From assembly GCA_023229485.1 (NCBI GenBank), contig JALNZJ010000008.1:1-12942 (forward strand): 12,942 bases of DNA, given 5' to 3'. Below, one piece after another: positions 5,832 through 12,600 of the stretch; the stretch's first letter is position 1, and each line of letters begins with the position of its first letter. Position numbers and translations under genes: made by a program. This DNA is from a bacterium (GTDB taxonomy: Bacteria; Patescibacteriota; Minisyncoccia; Minisyncoccales; Minisyncoccaceae). Below the pieces are notes generated by a model. That model was not told where the DNA came from and searched no databases. It saw only the letters and a program-made list of their open reading frames with translations.

Positions 5832-6158
5832 CTATTTCTTTTTAAAAACAAGTCCTTCTATAAGAAATAGTATTCCAGTGAGCAAAGGAATAAAGCCAAT
5901 TATTAATCCACTCCACCATTCTTTTCCATAACTCATTACTAAGTAGTAAGAACCAAGAATAACAAAAAACCATCCTCCAACTTTAGGCCACTTCCAAGCT
6001 ATAACAGTCATTCCAAAGATAACTAGAGCAACGAGTCCATGCATTACTGCATCTTGCCATCCAAAGCCAGGACCAAATCCTTCTAAAATAAAAACAGCAA
6101 AAAAAGCAATAATTAAAATTGCTAAAATTCTTGATAAACAATAAAGTATTTTTTTCAT
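5832..6158 (-). CDS. Small four-TM membrane protein (DUF7670-like)
   Basis: A 108-residue hydrophobic protein with helices at about 8-26, 40-55, 58-77 and 83-104 and a basic C terminus (FKKK). The layout, a start with LSRILAILIIAFF, a first loop with GFGPGFGW, then MHGLVALVIFGMTVIAWKWPKVGG across helices two and three, resembles a widespread family of small four-helix proteins (DUF7670-like, named from memory). Function is unknown. It is divergent from the gene at 6312 and lies upstream of the Gly/Pro-rich gene on the same strand. There is no Shine-Dalgarno. The stop is TAG, followed on the minus strand by a short palindrome (AGGTGCACCT) and six T, a weak possible terminator. Confidence 0.72.
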   Translation of the reverse strand: MKKILYCLSRILAILIIAFFAVFILEGFGPGFGWQDAVMHGLVALVIFGMTVIAWKWPKVGGWFFVILGSYYLVMSYGKEWWSGLIIGFIPLLTGILFLIEGLVFKKK

Positions 6159-6187
6159 AATTTATTTTTTACTTATTAATTAACTCT

Positions 6188-6193
6188 ATTATA
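6188..6193 (-). promoter_or_regulatory. -10 element of the four-TM gene
   Basis: A consensus TATAAT on the minus strand (6193 to 6188), 29 bases before the ATG. The -35 region (TAGAAC) is poor. Confidence 0.45.
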
Positions 6194-6247
6194 GTCTAGT
6201 CATTTTTAAAGTTCTAGTAATGTATCAACAATAAGTGAACAATCCTA

Positions 6248-6276
6248 TTGATAAACTACTGTAGGTGTGTTATTTT
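6248..6276 (+). promoter_or_regulatory. Promoter of the gene at 6312
   Basis: TTGATA (6248-6253), a 17-base spacer and TATTTT (6271-6276) with a TGT extension just before it. The predicted start is near 6283. Confidence 0.5.
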
Positions 6277-6311
6277 TTTACTGCTCATTTAAAACTATAT
6301 TGGGGGTATAA

Positions 6312-6764
6312 GTGTCTATTAATTTTGTAGAAAAATTTGATGTAGTCGTTAATTCACAAGATTTACTAAGGATATATCTGAGAATGGGAATAGCAACTAT
6401 ATTAGATTTTCAAAAGGAGATTGCGGTCAAGATAACGCAAAAAGATGATGGTTTATTTATGATTTCAATCATTGGAGCAAAGTTACCAGAAAAAGGAAAA
6501 AAGAATTCACATTTTAATGGCAACGAGCCATGGGAGATTTTTCACTCGAAAGAAGATATTAGTGCAGGCGAAGCTGCGATAAAGTATATCTTAAATTTTA
6601 TTAATGAAAATCGCTCAGAATGGCTAAGAAAAAAAATTGCAAGTAGTCCAACCAACCAGTCACGAGACAGTCCAATTATTGCCTTGGGTTATCAAATAGA
6701 AAAAAAGCATCTCAGTGAAATTGAAATTTCTATCAATTACACACAAGTCGAAAAATATACCTAA
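6312..6764 (+). CDS. Hypothetical protein with GTG start
   Basis: A 150-residue soluble protein that I do not recognise. It starts at a GTG preceded by a GGGGG run (6302-6306) at 5 bases, one of only two ribosome-binding-like sites in the window, which supports this start over the internal ATG at residue 25. It has mixed alpha/beta composition, with hydrophobic strands such as LFMISIIGAKL, a helical middle (AGEAAIKYILNFINENRSEW) and a basic patch (LRKKIASS). There are no membrane helices, no signal peptide and no clear catalytic motif. It has its own promoter and terminator and lies divergent from the four-TM gene. Confidence 0.65.
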   Translation: MSINFVEKFDVVVNSQDLLRIYLRMGIATILDFQKEIAVKITQKDDGLFMISIIGAKLPEKGKKNSHFNGNEPWEIFHSKEDISAGEAAIKYILNFINENRSEWLRKKIASSPTNQSRDSPIIALGYQIEKKHLSEIEISINYTQVEKYT

Positions 6765-6768
6765 TATT

Positions 6769-6797
6769 ACGGCACGAAACATCGTACCGTTTTTTTT
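6769..6797 (+). terminator. Terminator of the gene at 6312
   Basis: ACGGCACG (6769-6776) pairs with CGTACCGT (6783-6790) with one mismatch and a 6-base loop, followed by eight T. Confidence 0.75.
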
Positions 6798-6801
6798 ATT
6801 C

Positions 6802-6823
6802 AAAAACCACCTTAAGGGTGGTT
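6802..6823 (-). terminator. Terminator of the minus-strand gene at 6822
   Basis: On the minus strand AACCACC pairs with GGTGGTT (plus-strand 6805-6811 and 6817-6823), followed by T residues. The stem overlaps the stop codon. Confidence 0.7.
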
Positions 6824-7235
6824 ATTTTATACGAGCAAAGTCTCCATTCAAAACAATCGGATTCATCGCTGCAATTTCATCTCTATAATTTAGATTAGGA
6901 ATTTCGTTTGATAAGTAAATTAGCTTGTTAAGTATAAGAGCAAACCCCATTTCAAGAAAAGTATTGCCACCAATGTATCCTTTTATATTATTCTTTTCAA
7001 TATTTACTACCAATATTGCATCACTGTCTTTAATTTTTTCAAAATACCCTCGAATCAAATCATATTCAACTTTATTCCTTGCTGACGCAGCATGCATTTC
7101 ATCAGCAGTATCCATATTAGCGTAGATATAAGTAAATTCTGGAAGCACAACTTCGTGCCCCAATTCTTGAAGCTTCTTTTCGGCTTCAATCATTTCCTTT
7201 GAAGCAGTCATGCTTCCGCAAATAACAATTTTCAT
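6822..7235 (-). CDS. Nucleoside 2-deoxyribosyltransferase-like protein
   Basis: A 137-residue Rossmann-like protein. It opens with a beta strand and glycine turn, MKIVICGSMTAS (1-12), followed by a helix (KEMIEAEKKLQELGHEV) and LPEF. KIKDSDAILVVN (67-78) is the second core strand, and GGNTFLEMGFAL (89-100) is the family signature GxxTxxEMxxA, in which E95 sits at the usual catalytic glutamate. Members of this superfamily exchange or hydrolyse the bond between base and deoxyribose in nucleotide salvage; many small homologues have no tested activity. IYANMDTADEMHA (37-49) may supply the substrate loop. It converges on the gene at 6312 and is divergent from DUF4180. No Shine-Dalgarno and no clear promoter were seen. 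Confidence 0.78.
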   Translation of the reverse strand: MKIVICGSMTASKEMIEAEKKLQELGHEVVLPEFTYIYANMDTADEMHAASARNKVEYDLIRGYFEKIKDSDAILVVNIEKNNIKGYIGGNTFLEMGFALILNKLIYLSNEIPNLNYRDEIAAMNPIVLNGDFARIK

Positions 7236-7328
7236 ATTATAAGTATTATTCTTTTTATTTGCTTTTAGGATAGCCTATTTGTTGCAATTTTTCCAGAAGA
7301 AAAAACAGGCGTACGATTTCGGATTTTA

Positions 7329-7337
7329 TGTTACAAT
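7329..7337 (+). promoter_or_regulatory. Extended -10 promoter of the DUF4180 gene
   Basis: TGTTACAAT, with TG one base before a 5-of-6 hexamer, ends 40 bases before the ATG. No -35 is visible. Confidence 0.5.
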
Positions 7338-7377
7338 ATTATAAAATGCATTTCAAATTTAAAGCATAATAAAAAAT

Positions 7378-7737
7378 ATGGAAATAAATATATTACAATT
7401 TAATGGAGTTGATATTGCAGAGCTAGTGTCTAGCGGCATTGAGATTAGTAAGCCCCAAGACGCCGTAGATTTAATGGCAAAGTGTATGCCATCAAGAACA
7501 ACCAGAGTAATCGTGAATGAAAAAAACATTATTCCCGAGTTCTTTGATTTGAAAACTAAAATAGCAGGGGAGATACTCCAGAAATTTGCAACATATAGAT
7601 TCAAGATTGCGATAGTGGGAGATTTTTCAAAGTATGAAAGCAACGCTTTAAAAGATTTTATTTACGAAAGCAATAAACATGGCGAAATTAATTTTGTCGG
7701 AACTGTTGAAGAGGGAATGGAAAAATTAGCAAGATAA
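7378..7737 (+). CDS. DUF4180 family protein
   Basis: A 119-residue soluble protein. The blocks QDAVDLMAKC (27-36), NEKNIIPEFFDLKT (47-60), AGEILQKFATYRFKIAIVGD (63-82), FSKY (83-86) and DFIYESNKHGEINFVGT (93-109) match DUF4180 throughout, including the typical end with a VEEGMEKL helix. The fold is alpha/beta. The family occurs widely in bacteria as a single gene of unknown function; no active site is evident. It has its own extended -10 promoter, no Shine-Dalgarno (leader ATAATAAAAAAT), and is followed by the tRNA-Ser gene, which has its own promoter. No hairpin lies between them, so read-through into the tRNA is possible. Confidence 0.88.
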   Translation: MEINILQFNGVDIAELVSSGIEISKPQDAVDLMAKCMPSRTTRVIVNEKNIIPEFFDLKTKIAGEILQKFATYRFKIAIVGDFSKYESNALKDFIYESNKHGEINFVGTVEEGMEKLAR

Positions 7738-7745
7738 ATTCAATA

Positions 7746-7774
7746 TTGACCGAAACCGCTTTTTTATATAGTAT
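7746..7774 (+). promoter_or_regulatory. Promoter of tRNA-Ser
   Basis: TTGACC (7746-7751), a 17-base spacer and TAGTAT (7769-7774). The start would be near 7781, ten bases before the mature tRNA end. Confidence 0.5.
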
Positions 7775-7790
7775 GGCTATGTTGAATACT

Positions 7791-7878
7791 GGAGAGGTGC
7801 CAGAGTGGCCGAATGGGGCATCCTGCTAAGATGTTAACCGGCAACGGTTCGAGGGTTCGAATCCCTCCCTCTCCGCCA
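7791..7878 (+). tRNA. tRNA-Ser (anticodon GCT)
   Basis: A type II tRNA that reads AGC/AGT serine codons. The acceptor stem is GGAGAGG with CCTCTCC (7868-7874), the discriminator is G7875 and CCA is encoded at 7876-7878. The anticodon arm is GCATC, CTGCTAA, GATGT, with GCT at 7825-7827. A long variable arm, AACCG-GCAA-CGGTT, is typical of serine, and the T arm is GAGGG, TTCGAAT, CCCTC. Confidence 0.97.
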
Positions 7879-7885
7879 ATAAAAT

Positions 7886-7908
7886 AGACACCCAAAGGGT
7901 GTCTTTTT
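7886..7908. terminator. Terminator after tRNA-Ser, usable from both strands
   Basis: AGACACCC (7886-7893) pairs with GGGTGTCT (7897-7904), followed by T. On the minus strand the same hairpin is followed by ATTTTATT, so it could also end a transcript coming from the tRNA-like element at 7920-8019. Confidence 0.85.
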
Positions 7909-7919
7909 ATTGGAAGAAA

Positions 7920-8019
7920 CGGAGAGGGGGGGATTCGAAGGCTTTTGATTGACTGAATCAAAAGCCAGCCTGAGCCAATCTCAGCAGGAATTGATGCGAA
8001 GGCGAATCCCTCCCTCTCA
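7920..8019 (-). pseudogene. Degenerate tRNA-Ser-like element in inverted orientation
   Basis: Read on the minus strand this 100-base stretch mimics the neighbouring tRNA-Ser. The 5' end GAGAGG pairs with 3' CCTCTCC and G. The 3' 20 bases match the tRNA's TTCGAATCCC...CTCCG end at 19 positions. TCCTGCTGAGA (plus-strand 7989-7979) matches the anticodon loop at 10 of 11 bases and sits at the same distance (30) from the 5' end. An 11-bp hairpin (plus-strand 7940-7950 with 7956-7966) replaces the variable arm. The D arm, the 5' half of the T stem and CCA are missing, so it is unlikely to be a working tRNA. Confidence 0.55.
7922..8018. repeat. Inverted repeat with tRNA-3'-end arms
   Basis: The 16-bp arms at 7922-7937 and 8003-8018 are reverse complements at 15 positions. 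The right arm, CGAATCCCTCCCTCTC, is an exact direct repeat of tRNA bases 7858-7873, 145 bases away. Inside lie a perfect 11-bp hairpin (7940-7966) and a CTGAG/CTCAG hairpin (7970-7984), so an RNA from either strand could form a three-way junction. Confidence 0.75.
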
Positions 8020-8149
8020 ATAAACTAAAGGATTCAAACGGCGAAGTGAGAGGCGAGACCGAATCCCTTTTTCACCAGATTACCAAGTTTGAACACAAAG
8101 GGAATAAAGGGTTTACAACAGAAGATCAATTCCTTAAGGGGTCGTTTTT
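8019..8149. other. Non-coding stretch with further tRNA-end-like repeats
   Basis: The gene-free interval from the tRNA to 8276 is about 400 bases. Its middle part carries another loose inverted repeat, AAAGGATTC (8027-8035) with GAATCCCTTT (8061-8070), and a third direct copy of CGAATCCCT at 8060-8068. I see no credible gene; the open minus-strand frames here overlap structured DNA and have no family signal. Confidence 0.45.
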
Positions 8150-8178
8150 TTGAATTATTTTTGACCCAATGATATACT
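8150..8178 (+). promoter_or_regulatory. Promoter of the putative metallopeptidase gene
   Basis: TTGAAT (8150-8155), a 17-base spacer and TATACT (8173-8178) with a TGA extension. The predicted start near 8185 leaves a leader of about 90 bases before the preferred ATG at 8276. Confidence 0.55.
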
Positions 8179-8222
8179 CTTAATTGAATTAGACTTGAGT
8201 GGTTACAAAATAAACTATGAAA

Positions 8223-8243
8223 TTGTCCGAAGAAATCGGACAA
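8223..8243 (+). promoter_or_regulatory. Leader hairpin upstream of the metallopeptidase start
   Basis: TTGTCCGA (8223-8230) and TCGGACAA (8236-8243) form a perfect 8-bp stem with a 5-base loop, 32 bases before the ATG at 8276. No T run follows, so it is not an obvious terminator. It may affect translation or mRNA stability. Confidence 0.5.
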
Positions 8244-8275
8244 CTGCATTTTACTATAAGCTTTTGGCTATAAAC

Positions 8276-9406
8276 ATGGAAAATTTTAAAAATATAGAAC
8301 AACCAGAAAAAATAGAAAGCATGAAAACTCCTGAGATATGCGTTCAAGAAGAGAAAGGAGTTGAGTTGCTATCTCTATTATTTAAAGCAAAAAATCCAGA
8401 GTGGGGAGAGTGTAATACGCCAGCCGCTAGAAATATTATCACTTATTTTGAAGATAATCCCATAAGTCAAGAAACCCTAAACAAAATAGATGTTCTATTA
8501 GCTGAAGGTACAGACGAAGAATTGCTCTATTGGTTAGTTCTTACATACGGACACGATGAAAGATTAGAAGCCGTAGAAAATGAATTAAAAAAGAATAAAT
8601 CCAGCATGATAGATATAACATCAGTCAAACAGAAGCTTTTTACTGCACTAGAGGCATTTAGCGAAGAATTTTCTGGTAGTATGTTATCAGAAAAAATTAA
8701 AGAAGATACCGAGATAGATATTTTAAATAGGCAAAAAGATATTGAAAACGCAACAAGTAGAATAAGGGGTCTGATTGAATTTTTTAATCCAGACATAAAA
8801 ACATCAAATATAAAAAAGATTATTTTTATGCCCACTAATCCAATTTTTAAAACTAATACTGGATTTAGTTGTAATTTCTCGGGCGAACAATTCATATTAT
8901 CACATATAGATAATACTGATAATCAAGATCATGAATTTTTGCATGGGATTATAAATCCTATTGTTGAGAAATTATCCCAGAAATTAACAGAAGAACAAAA
9001 AGAAAAAATATCTAAACTCGTGAGTGGGAAATTAAGAAGGGACTATGGTGAAGAATACTTTAGCTTACTATGCGAAGAGTTTATAAGAACTTATAACGAT
9101 TACTTTAAAAAAGGAGAAAAGCCACAATCATACGAAAATTTTATCGGAAACATTTTAAAAATATCAGAAGAAGAATTTCAAATGTTTTTAAATGAAAATA
9201 ATAAACTAAAAGAGGAATGCAAAAAATCAGGAGTAAAAAACATTGAAGAATTTAAAAATAAGCTAGAAGAAGACTTTAGAAAGACAAGAGAAGATAAACT
9301 TCAAGAACTAATTTATAAAATGTATCAAGAATATTCAGAAAAGGAAGATAAAGAAAATATCAATTTTGAAAAATTTATTTTAGATAGATTTCCAAAAGAA
9401 ATATAA
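8276..9406 (+). CDS. Putative zinc metallopeptidase with HEFLH motif
   Basis: A 376-residue soluble protein from the ATG at 8276; the frame stays open to a TTG at 8195, which would add 27 residues, but the leader hairpin and lack of any ribosome site favour the ATG. H219-E220-F-L-H223 in QDHEFLHGIINPIVEKL is an HExxH zinc motif. E267/E268 in SLLCEEFIRTYNDYF, about 44 residues on, could be the third ligand and would make it a gluzincin. The HEFxHxxxNPxxEK arrangement resembles DUF4932-type putative peptidases, from memory. The N-terminal 200 residues are helical with no known domain, and the C-terminal about 100 residues are rich in Lys and Glu and likely coiled. There is no signal peptide, so it probably acts in the cytoplasm. 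Substrate unknown. Confidence 0.7.
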   Translation: MENFKNIEQPEKIESMKTPEICVQEEKGVELLSLLFKAKNPEWGECNTPAARNIITYFEDNPISQETLNKIDVLLAEGTDEELLYWLVLTYGHDERLEAVENELKKNKSSMIDITSVKQKLFTALEAFSEEFSGSMLSEKIKEDTEIDILNRQKDIENATSRIRGLIEFFNPDIKTSNIKKIIFMPTNPIFKTNTGFSCNFSGEQFILSHIDNTDNQDHEFLHGIINPIVEKLSQKLTEEQKEKISKLVSGKLRRDYGEEYFSLLCEEFIRTYNDYFKKGEKPQSYENFIGNILKISEEEFQMFLNENNKLKEECKKSGVKNIEEFKNKLEEDFRKTREDKLQELIYKMYQEYSEKEDKENINFEKFILDRFPKEI

Positions 9407-9547
9407 AAAACCCAAAAGGCTTCTTTTATTATATCGATATTTCTCTGTCTGCCGTTATTCCATAAACATACTTCGCTCCAACTTCTAGTACTTTCTCTTA
9501 TTTGAAAACAGTTTATAAGTCCAACTCTTTTCTTTTTAAAAAAATCT

Positions 9548-9556
9548 TGTTATAAT
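9548..9556 (+). promoter_or_regulatory. Extended -10 promoter of the fibre-like gene
   Basis: TGTTATAAT is a perfect extended -10, 52 bases before the ATG at 9609. The -35 region (TTTTCT) is weak. Nothing else is seen in the 9407-9608 gap; no clear terminator follows the metallopeptidase gene. Confidence 0.6.
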
Positions 9557-9608
9557 AAAAACACTTTAAATTATTTAAATTTTATTTCTAAAAAAATTTA
9601 AACTCAAT

Positions 9609-12600
9609 ATGTCCACAATTACTTTGATAAAGCGATTGTTTAGTTTAGGTATTAACATATTTATTTTATCGGTTATTTTTCCGTCTATTATTCATGCTGC
9701 CGGCGTTATGTATGCACCTGGCGAAACACTTACTCCTTCTTGTGGCCCAACAGAAAGCGGCTGCGGAGTTCGATCTCCCGTCTCCACGGCTGATTCATTA
9801 ACAAATGGTGCTCTTTTGTTCGCTTCGTCAGATGCGTGGTCACTTTTACCAGCTGGTACCGATGGAAAAGTATTAAAGATGAGCGGAGGTGTGCCAACAT
9901 GGGGTAATGACGCTGGAGGAACAAATTATACAGCTGGAAGCGGACTTGTCTTGAACGGATCCGCTTTTTCTTTAGATATAAATGGTCTATCGGCAATCAC
10001 ATCTCCAGCAATGACAGACTATATTCCGATTTATAATTCTGCTACAGGATTAGTAAAAAAAGTAACTCGTAATGATTTCTTATCGCCAGTGATAGGTGCT
10101 TTGAATTATCAAGGTACGTGGAACGCCAGTGCAACTACAGAACCAGAAACTTGTTATGCCGATACAAAAGGGCACTACTTTGTTGTTTCTGCTGCAGGAA
10201 ATGGTTATTCTGTAAATGATTGGGCAGTTTGTAGTGGTGCTAGTTGGGATAAATTAGTAAGTACTTCAGCTGTCTCAAGTATCTTTGGAAGAACTGGAAT
10301 TATTACGGCTTCAGCAGGAGATTACAATGCTTTAAAAATAACGAATACGTCTGCTGGAAATATTTCATCACTAACAGTACAGGGTGCACTTAATGAACTG
10401 GATACAGAAAAGCAACCTGTTAATTCTTTACTAACAAGCATTGCGGGGTTAACTCCTGCCTTGAATAGTTTTATAGTGGGCAATGGTACAACTTTTGTTT
10501 CTCAAAGCGGAAGCACAGCCAGAACCTCTTTAGGTCTTGGATCAAGCGATACGCCAACTTTTAACGGACTTATAGTTAATGGAGATACTATTACGGACTT
10601 TACTGGCACAGGACTATCTGTTGCTGGCGGAACGCTAAAAGTTAATACAGGAAATTTATCTACTTCAAACGGTGCAATAACTATTACTGGAGGCTCAGGT
10701 TCTGTAGTTGGCTCTGGAGCAACAATCGATATTGCAAATTCTGACGGAACACATACAGGTCTTTTAACTTCTTCCGATTGGAGCACCTTCAATAATAAGC
10801 AAAATCAAATTACTGCTGGCACAGCTTCACAATACTACCGAGGAGATAAGACTTGGCAAACATTAGATAAAAGTGCAGTTAGTCTTTCTAATGTAGAGAA
10901 TACAGCACTGTCAACTTGGACAGGATCAAGCAACTTAACAACACTGGGAACAATTACTTCGGGAACTTGGCAGGGTACCAATATTAATTGGTCGAAGGTA
11001 AATAAAACTGGTGCAAAATTAACTGACATGGATGTTCCAACATATACTGGAAATTCTGGAAAAGTATTAACGGTAAATAGTGGAGCGACTGGACTAGAGT
11101 GGAACGAATTTATGCCTACTTCACTAGCAAGTGGAAAAATTTGGATTGGTAGTGGCTCGGGAGTCGCTTCGGCTCAAACAATGTCGGGCGATGCAACACT
11201 TTCAAATACTGGTGCTTTGACTATTGCAAATGGAGCAGTTACTTTAGGAACAAAAACATCAGGTAATTATGTGTCTTCGGTTAATACAGGAACTGGTTTA
11301 TCAGGAGGCTCAACTGGAAGTGCAGGAGCTACCTTAACGTTATCTTTAGACATTAATGGTTTGTCAGCAAAAACATCAGCCTTAATGGGTGATGAGATTC
11401 CTATATATGATGCTGGATCAAATTCAATTAAAAAAATCACTCGTTCTAATTTTCTACAAGGTCTTACTGGTGCTTTGACATATCAAGGATCTTGGAATGC
11501 TAGTGCCAATACACCAACCTTAGCCGATGGTTCAGGAACAGCTGGGAATGTTTATGTTGTAGGTACGGCCGGATCAAAAGATTTGGGTTCTGGTTCTATA
11601 ACTTTTAATGCTGGAGATATGGTAATTTACAATGGAACTATTTGGCAAAGAGCTCCCTCAGGATCAAATGTCGCTTCAGTCTTTGGGCGTACTGGAGCTG
11701 TCACAGCTACTTCTGGAGATTATACAGCCCTGCAGATTACAAACACAGCGGCTGGAAATATTTCGGCTTTAACAGCTCAGGCCGCAATTAATGAGTTAGA
11801 CAGCGAAAAAGTCAACAAAACAACTGGCAAGCTAACCGACCTTGATGTACCAGCCTATACAGGAAACGCTGGTAAAATGCTAGTAGTCAATGGAACAAGT
11901 GATGGTGTTGTTTGGACGCCGGCCTTAACGACCACTCTAGTATCAGGAAATATTTTTATTGGTAATGGAAGCAATGTCGCTACTGCAAATGCGTTAAGCG
12001 GGGACGCAACTTTAACATCAAATGGGGCACTAACGATTTCAGCTGACTCTATAGCACTAGGTACCGACACAACAGGGAACTATGTGTCTGGTGCAACTTC
12101 AAATGGTGGATTGGCTTTAACTGGCACAGAAGGTGCAACCCTTGGAGTCCAGCTTGACGGAAGCACGTTAGCTCTCTCTAGTAGTGGATTAAAAATTAAT
12201 TTGGCCAGTGCAAATACTTGGACTGGAACACAAACATTTAGTAATGCCATTGTAGCACCTACTTCAAGCAACACGATAAATGGATTAATTATAAATGCAG
12301 GAGCACTTTCGGGAATTACAGGATATAATCAATCTTCAGGAAATTTTGCCATGTCGGGAGCTGGTACATTTGATACTGGCACAGGAGCCATTGGTTTAAA
12401 CGGAAACACAACTTTAGCATCGGGCAAAACTTTAGCTGCTAGTGGAGGAGCCAGTAATTTTGATTTTTCTGCTTCATCTGGAACATTTAAAACCGGCACA
12501 GGAGCCGTTAGCTTAAACGGAAACACAACAGTAGTAACTGGAAAAACACTATCTTTAGCAGACGCAACCCAAGGTTCCTTATTGTTTGCTGGAGCTTCAG

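Noticed and set aside
7764..7961. Minus-strand ORF of 65 residues containing GGEGGIRTLEPLP
   Set aside because: This is the well-known spurious translation of the antisense of a tRNA-Ser gene; it covers 7791-7878 and is not a real protein.
7858..8018. An integrated mobile element bounded by tRNA att repeats
   Set aside because: The repeats enclose only about 130 bases and no integrase is present in the window; kept only as a possibility in the findings.
8034..8249. Minus-strand ORF of 71 residues
   Set aside because: It overlaps the promoter, leader hairpin and tRNA-end repeats, has no recognisable family and no start signals.
8527..8895. Minus-strand 122-residue ORF inside the metallopeptidase gene
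   Set aside because: Fully antisense to a plus-strand gene with an HExxH motif; no domain or start signal of its own.
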